From: Microbacterium esteraromaticum
GTDB lineage: Bacteria; Actinomycetota; Actinomycetes; Actinomycetales; Microbacteriaceae
NCBI RefSeq assembly: GCF_017303215.1
Contig: NZ_JAEMWU010000001.1
Location: 1,984,001-2,048,000, forward strand
Reading direction: 5' to 3'
Length of the DNA stretch: 64,000 nt
Both the position numbers and the translations under genes were made by a program. Within the stretch, counting starts at the first letter, position 1, and each line of letters begins with the position of its first letter. Below the pieces are notes generated by a model, which saw only the letters and a program-made list of their open reading frames with translations, had not been told where the DNA came from and ran no database searches. This document shows, piece after piece, positions 36,139 to 45,650 of this stretch.

Positions 36139-36213
36139 ACGAGAACAGGACGGATGCTGAGAACAGGACGATCCTGCGGAATTCGTCCTGTTCTCGTGAG
36201 ATCGCCTGTTCTC
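36139..36213. repeat. nested inverted repeats of GAGAACAGG
   Basis: Four copies of GAGAACAGG(ACG): two forward (36139-36152 and 36159-36173) and two inverted (36184-36197 and 36200-36213). Copies 1 and 3 match perfectly over 14 bases. Copies 2 and 3 can form a 13-bp stem with an 11-base loop. They lie in the 247-base gap between pyrR and the Rieske gene, which holds nothing else I can identify apart from the pyrR leader. They could be a REP-like repeat, a terminator or an operator. Confidence 0.7.
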
Positions 36214-36267
36214 GGTGACACCAGACGGCGGAGTGGACGCCCGGTTCGGCCCCGGGCTGCCAAATGC

Positions 36268-37845
36268 TCAGGCGCCGGGACGCAATGCCTCGTCGGTGAC
36301 GGGGTCGATCTTCTCGGCGCGGATCGCGTGACCTGCCGTCGACAGGCACTTGCCGGTCTTCAGATCCCACTTCCAATCGTGCATGCTGCACGTGAGCACG
36401 CCGTCCTCGTCGATCTTGCCGGTGCGGGTCAGATCGGCACGCAGGTGCGGGCAACGGCGCTGCACGACCCAGTCGCCGATCTCGGCATCCTCAGTCTGAT
36501 CGGTCTGCTCCTGGTACCAGTTCTCGACGTACTCGATGCGATCGACCGACAGGCACTTCAGGAACGTCGTGAGGAACTCGTTGAACTTGCCGCTGCGCCC
36601 CACCGAGAACTGCATCGACAGGAAGATCGAGTTCGACCAGTCGATCTCATGATCGCGGATGTTCGTCGAGACCAGATCGGCGGGAATCGTGTACCAGTAG
36701 ATGCACTCCTCCCCCGCGTACTCACGCACCTTGGCCTTCGGGAAGTCGACCACCATGTCGAGGTCGCCGATCTTGAACCGCACGTTGCCGCCAACGCCGA
36801 GCCGGATCGTGCGGGACTTCTTCAGCAGCGGCTCCCACCACGCCTTGAGCGCCGCGAGCATCTCCTCGGGCGGCAGCACCTCGGCGCGCGTGGCCTCTTC
36901 GTCGATGACCTCCTGCTGCCGCGTCGCCTTCTGCTCGGCCAGGTACTCCCACTTCTCGTCGAAGATGTGGTCGATCTCATCCTGGCTGTACAGGCTCTGC
37001 GTCACCGTCATCTCGCCGTGATTCATGTCGACGACGGTGCCGGGGATGAACAGCTGGCCGTCGTACTGCGGCGCCTGCTCCTTCAAGTGAGCCAGGAACT
37101 CCTTCTGATCGGTGAAGATCGAGTCGTCGTCCTGGCCGGTGCCGTTGTAGCGGAAGAGCTCCTCGCGCAGGAACATCGGCGGGCCCGCCATCGGGAACAC
37201 GTGCGGCGCGTCGACCTTCTCGATGTAGTACATCGCGCGCTTGTTCTGCGCCTCGCGCTTCAGGCGCGCGAAGTTCTGCTTGGCGTCCTGCGGCAGGTCG
37301 TAGACCATCGGCCACCAGATGGCGCCGGAGACCTGCGTGAAGTACGCCTCGGGCTTGCCGAACGACAGCAGCGCCTCCAGATCGAGCGGATGCGAATCGT
37401 TCTGGTTGAGGATCGATGCCGTGCCGTCATCCACGCTCAGCGACGAGTCACCGATCGGGCCGTCGCTGGGGGCGCGCAGCGGCGTGATCATCATCTTCAG
37501 GTCGCCGCGCTCGATCACCTGGCCGGCCGGCGCGTAGGTGATGTTGTTGTACCCGAGTGCACGGATGTCGACCTCGAGGTCGTCGGTGACGTACTCGGGC
37601 AGCAGCACCTCGATGTCCTTCGAGATGTACCGCTCGAGCAGTCGCGGGTCGAAGTGATCGCGGTGGCGGTGCGAGATGTACAGGAAGTCCGCCTCGCGCC
37701 CGTAGCGCTCCCAGTCGAGCCCGCGGTTATCAGGGAACGGGAACCACGAGCCGAAGAACGACGGACCCAGCACGGGGTCGCAGATGATGTTCCCGCCGAC
37801 CGTCTCGATGAACATCCCCGCGTGGCCGAGTCCCGTGATCCGCAT
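36268..37845 (-). CDS. metallo-beta-lactamase fold / Rieske [2Fe-2S] fusion protein
   Basis: A 525-residue cytoplasmic protein with no signal peptide. The N-terminal UlaG-like metallo-beta-lactamase fold has the metal motif SHRHRDH (His59, His61, Asp63, His64). The C-terminal Rieske domain has CPH at 465-467 and CSMH at 486-489, the ligands of a [2Fe-2S] cluster. The fold pair and the middle region recall CMP-N-acetylneuraminate hydroxylase (CMAH), but there the Rieske domain comes first. The substrate is unknown; an oxygenase is plausible because a Rieske cluster next to a mononuclear metal site can activate oxygen. AGAGGAGAG precedes the ATG. It is monocistronic by layout. Confidence 0.8.
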   Translation of the reverse strand: MRITGLGHAGMFIETVGGNIICDPVLGPSFFGSWFPFPDNRGLDWERYGREADFLYISHRHRDHFDPRLLERYISKDIEVLLPEYVTDDLEVDIRALGYNNITYAPAGQVIERGDLKMMITPLRAPSDGPIGDSSLSVDDGTASILNQNDSHPLDLEALLSFGKPEAYFTQVSGAIWWPMVYDLPQDAKQNFARLKREAQNKRAMYYIEKVDAPHVFPMAGPPMFLREELFRYNGTGQDDDSIFTDQKEFLAHLKEQAPQYDGQLFIPGTVVDMNHGEMTVTQSLYSQDEIDHIFDEKWEYLAEQKATRQQEVIDEEATRAEVLPPEEMLAALKAWWEPLLKKSRTIRLGVGGNVRFKIGDLDMVVDFPKAKVREYAGEECIYWYTIPADLVSTNIRDHEIDWSNSIFLSMQFSVGRSGKFNEFLTTFLKCLSVDRIEYVENWYQEQTDQTEDAEIGDWVVQRRCPHLRADLTRTGKIDEDGVLTCSMHDWKWDLKTGKCLSTAGHAIRAEKIDPVTDEALRPGA

Positions 37846-37872
37846 GTCTCTCCTCTGTTGTGGACAGCCTCG

Positions 37873-37878
37873 AGTGTA
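37873..37878 (-). promoter_or_regulatory. possible -10 box of the Rieske/MBL gene (TACACT)
   Basis: TACACT (TANNNT) lies 27 bases upstream of the ATG on the minus strand; there is no clear -35. Confidence 0.3.
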
Positions 37879-37918
37879 CCGAGCCGAGGCTGGGACTCCG
37901 GGGACGCGAGCCGTGGGA

Positions 37919-37933
37919 AACGCCTGCGGCGCT
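37919..37933 (-). terminator. short hairpin after the SNF2 helicase gene
   Basis: On the minus strand AGCGCC-GCA-GGCGTT (one G-T pair) is followed by TCCC, five bases after the helicase stop. The stem is short, so confidence is low. Confidence 0.35.
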
Positions 37934-37937
37934 CACC

Positions 37938-40900
37938 TCAGGGCTCAAGTAGTCCGCGGATGTCGTCGGCCGTCAGCGCCTGCGAGAACAGCGCCTCGTC
38001 GTCCATGACCGCGGTGAACAGCCGCGCCTTGCGCTGCTGCAGGGCCAGTACCTTCTCTTCGATCGTCCCGGCCGCGATCAACCGGTACACGAACACGCGC
38101 CGGGTCTGTCCGATGCGGTGCGTGCGGTCGATCGCCTGTGCTTCGGCGGCGGGGTTCCACCACGGGTCCAGCAGGAAGACATAGTCGGCCTCGGTGAGAG
38201 TGAGCCCGAAGCCACCGGCTTTCAGGCTGATCAGGAATACGGGCGCGTCACCATCTCGAAAACCGTCGACCGCGGCTTCGCGGTCTCGGGTCGAACCGTC
38301 GAGATAGGCGTACGGGACGCCGGCGGCGCGCAGGCGCTCGGCGGCCAGTTCGAGGAAAGAGGTGAACTGGCTGAACACAAGGGCGCGGTGGCCCTCGGCG
38401 CGAAGTTCGGTGACGTGCTCGAGGAGCACGTCGAGCTTCGCGGATGCCACGGACGGCGCATCCGGCTCGATCAGGGTCGGAGACAGTGCGAGCATGCGCA
38501 GCATCGTCAGCGAGCGGAACACGATGAACCGGTTGCGGTCGAGGTCCTGCAGCAGGCCGAGCACCTTCTGACGCTCACGCTGCAGCACGGTGTCGTAGAC
38601 GGCTCGGTGCGCGGGAGCCAGCTCGACGAGCACCTCTTGCACCTGTTTCTCGGGCAGGTCTGCGGCGACCAGATCCTTGGTGCGGCGCAGCATGAGGGGA
38701 CGGATGCGATGGCGCAGGCGCTCCAGGCGTTTCTGCCGATACTGCGAGCCTTCCTCGTTCTCGGGCACCTTGCCCTGCTCGATCGGCTGCACGTACTCCT
38801 CGCGGAAGCGACGCTTCGAAGGGAAGAGCCCAGGCGCGGTGAGTGAGAACAACGCCCAGAGATCGATCAGGGTGTTCTCCAGCGGCGTGCCGGTGACGGC
38901 GATGGTGACATCGGCGTCGAGGGTTGCGAGTGCCCGGTGCACCTTGGTGGCAGGGTTCTTGGCGAACTGCGCCTCGTCGACGATCACGCCCGCCCAGCGC
39001 GTTCGTGCGTACTCGTCGGCGTCCAGACGCAGCAGGGCGTACGAGGTGACGACGATATCGGCGTGCTCGGCGATGTCGGCGATGCCCTGGCCGCGCCGCG
39101 ATGCCGTGCCCTCGACCACCCGCACGCGCAGCCCGGGCGCGAACCGCGCCGCCTCACTGCGCCATGTTCCCAGCACCGAGGTCGGAGCCACGACGAGGAA
39201 GGGCCGGTTCTCGCCCTGTTCCGTCGCGTGGAGCACGAGCGAGAGCAACTGCAGCGTCTTTCCGAGCCCCATGTCGTCGGCGAGGATCCCACCGAGCCGG
39301 TGCCGCCACAGGAAGGCCAGCCAATCGAGACCCTGCTGCTGGTACGGCCGCAGCTGAGCGGTCAGGCCGTGCGGAGGTGGGGTCGTCGGCACGCTGTCCA
39401 CGCCGCGCAGCCCCGCGGCGGTCTCGCGCCAGCTGACGGCGGGTTCGGCCTCATCCGCGAGGTCTTCGAAGTCCTCCCAGAGCGCGGTCTGATAGCGGCT
39501 GATCCGGGGGCCGGTCTCCCATTCGGTGAGCTCTGCGGCCTCATCGATCAGATCGCGCAGTCGCTGCAGCGCCGGGTGGGCGAGCGAGAAGTAGGACCCG
39601 TCGACGAGCAGCAGCTTGGTGCGACGCATGCTGAGTGCGGTGAACAGCGGCGCGAAGGGGATCGCCGTGCCGTCGATCGTCACGATGATGCCCATGTCGA
39701 ACCAGTCGGGGTCGGTGGATTCGACGGTCGTGATGGCGATCTCGGGGGTGCCTGCCAGCTCGCGGTACGCCGTTCGACGGCCGGTCACGACGACCTTCAC
39801 CGCGCTGTCCTCGAACAGTGGCAGCACCTGTGCCGCCCATTCCGCAGCCGCAACCTGCTCGAACTTCCCGGCGGCATCGAACTCGTCCGGCGTACCGCGG
39901 GTCCAGATGGCCTTGATCTCGCGGGTCAGGTCGGCTTCAGTATCCGCGTCCCGAAAACCGCCCCGTACCGTGGCGAACGGCACGGTGCCGTGCCCGGCGT
40001 ACTCCCACTCGAAGCGGTACTCGATCCGGTGCCCACTGCGGAAGCGCACGCGCAGCACGGGTTCGGGGACGGCCGGTGCCGGCAGGCTCACACGATCGGA
40101 CGCCCGCACCGGGGCCTGTCGCGCCAGCGAAGGGTAAACCTCTGCGAGGAACGCCGCACGGTCGCGACCCGGAACCGGGATCTCTCCGCCGGTCGTGAGC
40201 GCCGCGAGCACCGCAGGTTGCAGAGTCACCTGGGCGAGTGTCACCTCGACCGCCGCCCCGGTCACTTCCCAGCGATAGAGGCCGATCGCACCGATCGGGC
40301 GGAGTGACGCGGCCGGCACCTGCTCCCCCTCGAAGGTCACGTCGGCGGCGACCGTCAGTCCGTCGTCTTCCCGCGCATCGATCCGCAGCCCCGCAGACGC
40401 GGACTGCGCACGCCGGACGGTGGTGTGCTTCTGCGTGGCGACGATGGGGATGCCGAGACGGTCCAGTGCGTCGAGGTGCTGCCACAAAAGCGGCGCCTGC
40501 ACCCGGTCGAGGGCGATCCAATCACCGGCGGTGCCCGAGAGCAGCGAGTCGCGGGCGAGGCTGAGAAAGTCCGCGAACCAACGCGCCTGCTCCGGCACGA
40601 AGCCGCTGGCTGCCCGACGCACGGACTCCCACGACGCGTCACCCTGGATCCAGTTGCCGGTGGAACGGCTGCGCATCAGCGGACGCACGACCAGCATGAC
40701 CTCGCCCGGTTCGCGACTGAGCCCGCGCGGGGTCGCCGTCTGCAGTGCGGCCGCGCCCCAGCGGTCATGCGTGTGCCCGGCTCGCGTGCGCAACTCGATG
40801 CCCAGCGCGAGCGGCTCGGTCTGCGTCGAAGCCGACGGGTTCAGCAGCGCACGCCAGGCCGGCGGTGACGCCTGCGCGAACGCACCGAACTGCTCCCAGG

Positions 40901-41249
40901 AGGCTCGGGGTGGCGGGCTCACCGCAGGCGCCGTCGCAGGGGCGGGACCGGTGCCGTGCGTCTGCTGCTCCGTTCCTGCACCGACGAGGATCGCCGCCAC
41001 CACGTGCTTGCAGGCGACCCGCATCGGGCAGGAACATCCCGTGGTCATGACGCGCCGGGCGTCGAAGCGCACCTGGCAGCGGTACGGTGACCGTTCGCTG
41101 CCGCGCACGTGGGCGGTGAGCGTCTGCGTGGCGGCATCCCAGCTGGTCTTGGAGACCTGCCCGCGCCGGGCGTAGTCGAGCCCACGCCGATAGCCGCCAT
41201 CACCGGCAAGGGCGCGCAACGCGCGTTCCTCAAGCCGGGGTGACGTCAT
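37938..41249 (-). CDS. SNF2-family helicase with N-terminal SWIM zinc finger
   Basis: A 1103-residue RapA/SNF2-like ATPase. The SWIM finger is at residues 72-82 (CSCPMRVACKH: Cys72, Cys74, Cys80, His82). The middle is a long SNF2-associated region. The C-terminal motor has Walker A DDMGLGKT (near 660), DEAQ as box II (near 758) and the second RecA lobe with QAIDRTHRIGQTRRVFVYR. Such bacterial Swi2/Snf2 proteins move on double-stranded DNA and may remodel protein-DNA or polymerase complexes; the role here is unknown. It has no methylase or nuclease partner beside it, so a defence role is not supported. Confidence 0.9.
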   Translation of the reverse strand: MTSPRLEERALRALAGDGGYRRGLDYARRGQVSKTSWDAATQTLTAHVRGSERSPYRCQVRFDARRVMTTGCSCPMRVACKHVVAAILVGAGTEQQTHGTGPAPATAPAVSPPPRASWEQFGAFAQASPPAWRALLNPSASTQTEPLALGIELRTRAGHTHDRWGAAALQTATPRGLSREPGEVMLVVRPLMRSRSTGNWIQGDASWESVRRAASGFVPEQARWFADFLSLARDSLLSGTAGDWIALDRVQAPLLWQHLDALDRLGIPIVATQKHTTVRRAQSASAGLRIDAREDDGLTVAADVTFEGEQVPAASLRPIGAIGLYRWEVTGAAVEVTLAQVTLQPAVLAALTTGGEIPVPGRDRAAFLAEVYPSLARQAPVRASDRVSLPAPAVPEPVLRVRFRSGHRIEYRFEWEYAGHGTVPFATVRGGFRDADTEADLTREIKAIWTRGTPDEFDAAGKFEQVAAAEWAAQVLPLFEDSAVKVVVTGRRTAYRELAGTPEIAITTVESTDPDWFDMGIIVTIDGTAIPFAPLFTALSMRRTKLLLVDGSYFSLAHPALQRLRDLIDEAAELTEWETGPRISRYQTALWEDFEDLADEAEPAVSWRETAAGLRGVDSVPTTPPPHGLTAQLRPYQQQGLDWLAFLWRHRLGGILADDMGLGKTLQLLSLVLHATEQGENRPFLVVAPTSVLGTWRSEAARFAPGLRVRVVEGTASRRGQGIADIAEHADIVVTSYALLRLDADEYARTRWAGVIVDEAQFAKNPATKVHRALATLDADVTIAVTGTPLENTLIDLWALFSLTAPGLFPSKRRFREEYVQPIEQGKVPENEEGSQYRQKRLERLRHRIRPLMLRRTKDLVAADLPEKQVQEVLVELAPAHRAVYDTVLQRERQKVLGLLQDLDRNRFIVFRSLTMLRMLALSPTLIEPDAPSVASAKLDVLLEHVTELRAEGHRALVFSQFTSFLELAAERLRAAGVPYAYLDGSTRDREAAVDGFRDGDAPVFLISLKAGGFGLTLTEADYVFLLDPWWNPAAEAQAIDRTHRIGQTRRVFVYRLIAAGTIEEKVLALQQRKARLFTAVMDDEALFSQALTADDIRGLLEP

Positions 41250-41293
41250 GACAGCATCCTGGCGCGGCCCACCGACATCGCCGGGCCGCGGGG

Positions 41294-41704
41294 TCAGATC
41301 GAGCGCGCGATTCGGGCGAGGACGCCGTGCACGAACGCGCCGGAGTCCTCGGTCGAGAGCTCCTTGGCGAGTTCGACGGCCTCATCGATCGCGACGGCGG
41401 TGGGGACCTCGTCGTTGTAGACGATCTCCCAGGTGCCGATGCGTAGCAGGGCGCGGTCGACGGCGGGCATCCGCTCGAGCTTCCAATCGCGACTGTGCGT
41501 CGTGATGTGCTCGTCGATCTCTTCGCGGTTGTCGATGATGCCGTCGACGATATCGCGGGCGTACAACCACGAGGCCTCGCGTGCGGGCTCGTTCGCCGCG
41601 CGCTTGGCGGCGGCGGCGAGCACGACCGAGACCTCCTCGCCACGAACGTCGGAGGAGAACAGGATATCGAGGGCGCGCTTGCGCGCCTTGGTACGGGCGC
41701 TCAA
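41294..41704 (-). CDS. nusB: transcription antitermination factor NusB
   Basis: A 136-residue all-helical RNA-binding factor that works with NusE at boxA for rRNA antitermination. The core shows ARTKARKRALDILF, the basic helix around RDWKLERMPAVDRALLRI and NDEVPTAVAIDEAVELAKE. The TTG start at 41704 lies one base after the efp stop, with only a weak Shine-Dalgarno, so translation probably depends on efp. Confidence 0.95.
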   Translation of the reverse strand: MSARTKARKRALDILFSSDVRGEEVSVVLAAAAKRAANEPAREASWLYARDIVDGIIDNREEIDEHITTHSRDWKLERMPAVDRALLRIGTWEIVYNDEVPTAVAIDEAVELAKELSTEDSGAFVHGVLARIARSI

Positions 41705-41705
41705 C

Positions 41706-42269
41706 TCAGTCGTTGACGCGGCCGAGGTAGTCGCCCGAGCGGGTGTCGACCTTGACCTTGGTGCCGGTCTCGAGGAACAGCGGGACCTGGATCTCGTAGC
41801 CGGTCTCGAGAGTCGCGGGCTTGGTGCCGGCCGACGAGCGGTCGCCCTGCAGACCGGGCTCGGTGTAGGTGACCTCGAGCACGACCGAGGCGGGCAGCTC
41901 GATGTAAAGCGGGTTGCCATCGTGCAGGGCGATCTGCACCTGCTGGTTCTCGAGCATGTAGTTCTTGGCGTCGCCGACGATCGCGGCCGAGACGGTGAGC
42001 TGGTCGTAGTCCTCGACGTCCATGAACACGAAGCCGTCGCCGTCGGTGTACAGGTAGGTGAAGTCACGACGGTCGACGTTCTCGATGTCGATCTTCGTGC
42101 CGGCGTTGTAGGTCTTGTCGACCGACTTGCCCGTCACGACGTTCTTCAGCTTGGTGCGGACGAAGGCGCCGCCCTTGCCGGGCTTGACGTGCTGGAACTC
42201 CACGACGCTCCAGAGCTGTCCGTCGATCTTGATGACGACGCCGTTCTTGATGTCTGCAGTGGATGCCAT
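41706..42269 (-). CDS. efp: elongation factor P
   Basis: Relieves ribosome stalling at polyproline stretches. The 187 residues form three beta-barrel domains; the tip loop [11 protein letters not shown] places Lys32 where other bacteria are modified. There is no modification gene nearby. It starts at an ATG. A TAGAAT box at 42339-42344 could be its promoter, with a leader of about 60 bases. Confidence 0.97.
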   Translation of the reverse strand: MASTADIKNGVVIKIDGQLWSVVEFQHVKPGKGGAFVRTKLKNVVTGKSVDKTYNAGTKIDIENVDRRDFTYLYTDGDGFVFMDVEDYDQLTVSAAIVGDAKNYMLENQQVQIALHDGNPLYIELPASVVLEVTYTEPGLQGDRSSAGTKPATLETGYEIQVPLFLETGTKVKVDTRSGDYLGRVND

Positions 42270-42338
42270 GCGTGCGGGTCCGTTCGTGTAGAAGTCAGGT
42301 GGCCGGCGCGGTTGCGCGCAGAAAGTGGCCGAGCATCG

Positions 42339-42344
42339 ATTCTA
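42339..42344 (-). promoter_or_regulatory. possible -10 box of efp-nusB (TAGAAT)
   Basis: TAGAAT on the minus strand lies in the 114-base gap between aroQ and efp. There is no good -35 at 17 bases; a TGAAAC sits 19 bases upstream. Confidence 0.4.
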
Positions 42345-42383
42345 ACGGATGCCCGCGACCGACGTTTCAGAGGCGACGGCGCA

Positions 42384-42827
42384 CTACGGCAGTGCGGCGA
42401 CGAGCTCACGCACCGCTTCGGCGTACCCGTCCACCCCTCGGCCGACGACCCGCACGGTGGCGACGTCATCGAGGTACGAGAAGTGGCGGAAGGACTCCCG
42501 GGCGTACACGTCCGAGATGTGCACTTCGGCGAAGGGCAGGTCGATGCCGGTGAGAGCATCGCGCAGGGCGACAGACGTGTGCGTGAGCCCTCCCGGGTTG
42601 ATCACGACGCCCACGCAATCCTCGCGGGCGGCGTGGATCGCATCGATCAGCACGCCCTCGTGGTTGCTCTGCACGGCGCGCACCTCGTACCCGAGTCTCT
42701 CGGCGGCGCGGGCCGTCAGGTGTTCGACATCGGCGAGCGTCGCCGTGCCGTACACGTCGGGCTCGCGCGTGCCGAGCAGGTTGAGGTTCGGTCCGTTCAC
42801 CAACAGCAGCCGACGCGCGGTGCTCAT
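42384..42827 (-). CDS. aroQ: 3-dehydroquinate dehydratase, type II
   Basis: Third shikimate step. The 147-residue type II enzyme has NGPNLNLLGTREPDVYG with the catalytic tyrosine in the flexible lid, the active-site NPGGLTHTSVALRDAL and EVHISDV. The ATG overlaps the aroB stop (ATGA). Confidence 0.96.
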   Translation of the reverse strand: MSTARRLLLVNGPNLNLLGTREPDVYGTATLADVEHLTARAAERLGYEVRAVQSNHEGVLIDAIHAAREDCVGVVINPGGLTHTSVALRDALTGIDLPFAEVHISDVYARESFRHFSYLDDVATVRVVGRGVDGYAEAVRELVAALP

Positions 42828-43912
42828 CCGGCGACCTCTTGATACGCCGCGAACATCAGTGACTCATCGGGCGCCTGCACGACGGTCGGCTTCGCGATGT
42901 CGTCGAGCAGGATGAACCGCAGCATCCCGCCGCGGGCCTTCTTGTCGCGTTGCATGGTCGCCAGCAGCTGCTGCCAGGCACCGGCACGGTACGTGGTGGG
43001 CAGCCCCAACGACTCGAGCACGGCACGGTGCCGATCAGCACCGGCATCCGACAGGCGCCCTGCCAGTCGCGAGAGCTCGGCGGCGTACATCATGCCGATC
43101 GAGATCGCGGCGCCGTGCCGCCACTGGTAGCGCTCGGAGTGCTCGATGGCGTGGCCGAGGGTGTGGCCGTAGTTGAGGATCTCGCGCAGGCCCGCTTCGC
43201 GGAAGTCGTCGGAGACCACCTTCGCCTTCATGTCGATCGCCAGTTCGATCGTGCGACGGAACTCATCGGTCGTCGTGTCGATCGCGCGTGCCGGGTCAGC
43301 CTCGATGATGTCGAGGATCTCGGGAGCCCAGATGAAGCCCGCCTTGACGACCTCGGCGTAACCGGCGGTCGCCTCGTTGGCGCTCAGGCTGTTCAGTTCG
43401 TCCAGGTCGCCGATCACAGCACTGGGAGCCCAGAACGCGCCGACGAGGTTCTTGCCCTCGGCGGTGTTCACACCGGTCTTCCCGCCGACCGAGGCATCGA
43501 CGAGGCCGAGCACCGTCGTGGGGACGTGCACGACCTGCACGCCGCGCAACCACGTCGCAGCGACGAAGCCCGCCACGTCCGTGACGGCGCCGCCCCCGAA
43601 GCCGATCACGGCGTCTGTACGCGTGAAGTCGGCCTGACCCATGACCTGCCAGCAGAACGCCGCCACCTCGATGCGCTTGCCCTGTTCGGCGTCGGGGATC
43701 TCGGCCAGCAGCACCTCGCGCGCGCCGTCGGTGGTGTCGGCGAGCACACGGTCGCGCAGCTCGGCGGCGCGCACCGCGAGCGTCGGCGGGTGCACGATCA
43801 GCACCTTGCGCACGGTGGGCGCAAGTGCGGCGGGAACGGCGTCGAGGATGCCGCGTCCCACGGTGATGTCGTACGGGCTCTGGCCGGTGACGCTGATGGT
43901 GGTCGTGGTCAT
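42824..43912 (-). CDS. aroB: 3-dehydroquinate synthase
   Basis: Second shikimate step; NAD- and metal-dependent. The 362 residues show the dinucleotide and substrate region FGGGAVTDVAGFVAATWLRG and metal ligands in ILNYGHTLGHAIE. The ATG overlaps the aroK stop (ATGA). Confidence 0.96.
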   Translation of the reverse strand: MTTTTISVTGQSPYDITVGRGILDAVPAALAPTVRKVLIVHPPTLAVRAAELRDRVLADTTDGAREVLLAEIPDAEQGKRIEVAAFCWQVMGQADFTRTDAVIGFGGGAVTDVAGFVAATWLRGVQVVHVPTTVLGLVDASVGGKTGVNTAEGKNLVGAFWAPSAVIGDLDELNSLSANEATAGYAEVVKAGFIWAPEILDIIEADPARAIDTTTDEFRRTIELAIDMKAKVVSDDFREAGLREILNYGHTLGHAIEHSERYQWRHGAAISIGMMYAAELSRLAGRLSDAGADRHRAVLESLGLPTTYRAGAWQQLLATMQRDKKARGGMLRFILLDDIAKPTVVQAPDESLMFAAYQEVAG

Positions 43913-44433
43913 GGCTGCTCTGTCCTCCAGGCTGCGATCTCTTCTGCGATCATCCGCATCGGACGCCGCGATGTGTCGATAGTCAGGTCGGCGACCTCGT
44001 CGTACCAGCCGCGGCGCTGTTCGAAGATGGTCCGCCAGCGGGTGAGCGGGTCGTCTTCGCCGGACAGGAGCGGGCGGCTCGATCCGCCCAGTCGCTGCGC
44101 GACGGCGTCCTCTGTGACGGTGAGGAAGACGACCGGGTGCCGCGCGAGAAGTGCCCGGGTGTCGGAATCGGTCACCGCTCCCCCGCCGAGTGAGATCACC
44201 CCGCCCTCGGCGACCGCCTGGGCGACGGCCGAGCGTTCCAGGGCGCGGAAGTGCGCCTCGCCCTGCTCAGCGAAGATCTGCGGAATCGGCCCGTGCTCCG
44301 CGGCGACGCGTTTGTCGGTGTCGATGAACGGCACGTCGAGCAGCCGGGCCACCTTGCGGCCCACGCTGGTCTTGCCCGCGGCCATCGGACCGACCAGGAC
44401 GAGCGTCAGCGGATGCTCAGGCGTGCTCATCAT
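43909..44433 (-). CDS. aroK: shikimate kinase
   Basis: Phosphorylates shikimate. The 174-residue P-loop kinase has [15 protein letters not shown] and the substrate-binding FIDTDKRV, with SLGGGAV downstream. Two adjacent ATG codons (44433 and 44430) are possible; the gene overlaps aroC by 14-17 bases. Confidence 0.95.
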   Translation of the reverse strand: MMSTPEHPLTLVLVGPMAAGKTSVGRKVARLLDVPFIDTDKRVAAEHGPIPQIFAEQGEAHFRALERSAVAQAVAEGGVISLGGGAVTDSDTRALLARHPVVFLTVTEDAVAQRLGGSSRPLLSGEDDPLTRWRTIFEQRRGWYDEVADLTIDTSRRPMRMIAEEIAAWRTEQP

Positions 44434-45646
44434 GCGCGAGCAGCGCCGCCTCCGAGGCGGGCGCCGTGCGCAGCGCCTCGGGGATCGCCGCGAGGTACGA
44501 CTCGATGTTGCGACGCGTCTCGCCGACGCTGTCGCCGCCGAACTTCTCCAGCAACGAGTTCACCAGCTCGATGGCGACCATCGCCTCGGCGACGACACCG
44601 GCGGCGGGAACAGCGCACACATCGGAGCGCTGGTGATGCGCCGTGGCGCTCTCACCCGAGGTCACGTCGATGGTGCGCAGCGCGCGCGGTACCGTCGCGA
44701 TCGGCTTCATGCCCGCGCGGATGCGCAGCACTGTACCGGTCGTCATTCCGCCCTCGGTTCCACCGGCGCGGTCGGATGCCCGGGTGATGCCATCCTCGGC
44801 AGTGAACAGTTCGTCGTGAGCGGCCGAGCCCCGACGGCGGGTCGTCTCGAAGCCGTCGCCGACCTCGACGCCCTTGATCGCCTGGATGCTCATCAGCGCC
44901 TGTGCAAGGCGGCCGTCCAGTCGACGGTCCCAGTGCACGTGCGATCCGACCCCAGGGGGAAGACCGTAGGCGAGCACCTCAACGATGCCGCCGAGGGTGT
45001 CGCCGTCCTTCTTCGCGGCATCGACCTCGGCCACCATGAGCGCCGAGGTGGCCGCATCGAAGCAGCGCAGCGGGTCGGCGTCCAGCGCATCGACGTCGTC
45101 GGGGGTGGGCAATGCCGCCCCGTCGGGCACCTGTACGGGGCCGATCGAGAGCGTGTGGCTGACCAGGCGGATGCCCAGCTCGGAGAGGAACGCCCGTGCG
45201 AGAGCCCCGAGCGCGACGCGTGCCGCGGTCTCTCGGGCACTCGCGCGCTCGAGGATGGGGCGTGCCTCGTCGAAGTCGTACTTCTGCATGCCGACGAGGT
45301 CGGCGTGCCCGGGGCGCGGGCGGGTCAGCGCCGCTCCCCTGCCCCGCGAACGGTCGGTGAGCTCGGTCGGTGCCGGGTTCATCACCTCGGTCCACTTCGG
45401 CCACTCGGTGTTGCCGATGCGCAGGGCGATGGGGCTGCCGAGCGTGCGACCGTGCACGACGCCGCTGGAGATCGTGAGTTCATCCTGCTCGAACTTCATG
45501 CGCGAACCGCGCCCATAGCCGAGCTTTCGGCGCTGCAGGTCGGCCTGGATCGCGTCGGCCGTGATGGTCACACCGGAGGGCAGACCCTCCATGATGGCGA
45601 TGAGTTCGGGGCCGTGGGATTCGCCGGCCGTGAGCACGCGGAGCAT
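44417..45646 (-). CDS. aroC: chorismate synthase
   Basis: Last shikimate step, FMNH2-dependent. The 409 residues begin [21 protein letters not shown] and include [12 protein letters not shown] and [13 protein letters not shown], all family signatures. The ATG lies 4 bases after the aroE stop. Confidence 0.97.
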   Translation of the reverse strand: MLRVLTAGESHGPELIAIMEGLPSGVTITADAIQADLQRRKLGYGRGSRMKFEQDELTISSGVVHGRTLGSPIALRIGNTEWPKWTEVMNPAPTELTDRSRGRGAALTRPRPGHADLVGMQKYDFDEARPILERASARETAARVALGALARAFLSELGIRLVSHTLSIGPVQVPDGAALPTPDDVDALDADPLRCFDAATSALMVAEVDAAKKDGDTLGGIVEVLAYGLPPGVGSHVHWDRRLDGRLAQALMSIQAIKGVEVGDGFETTRRRGSAAHDELFTAEDGITRASDRAGGTEGGMTTGTVLRIRAGMKPIATVPRALRTIDVTSGESATAHHQRSDVCAVPAAGVVAEAMVAIELVNSLLEKFGGDSVGETRRNIESYLAAIPEALRTAPASEAALLAHDEHA

Positions 45647-45650
45647 TGCT

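Noticed and set aside
37938..41249. Defence island around the SNF2 helicase
   Set aside because: Neighbours are nusB, efp and a Rieske/MBL gene; there is no methylase, nuclease or restriction gene.
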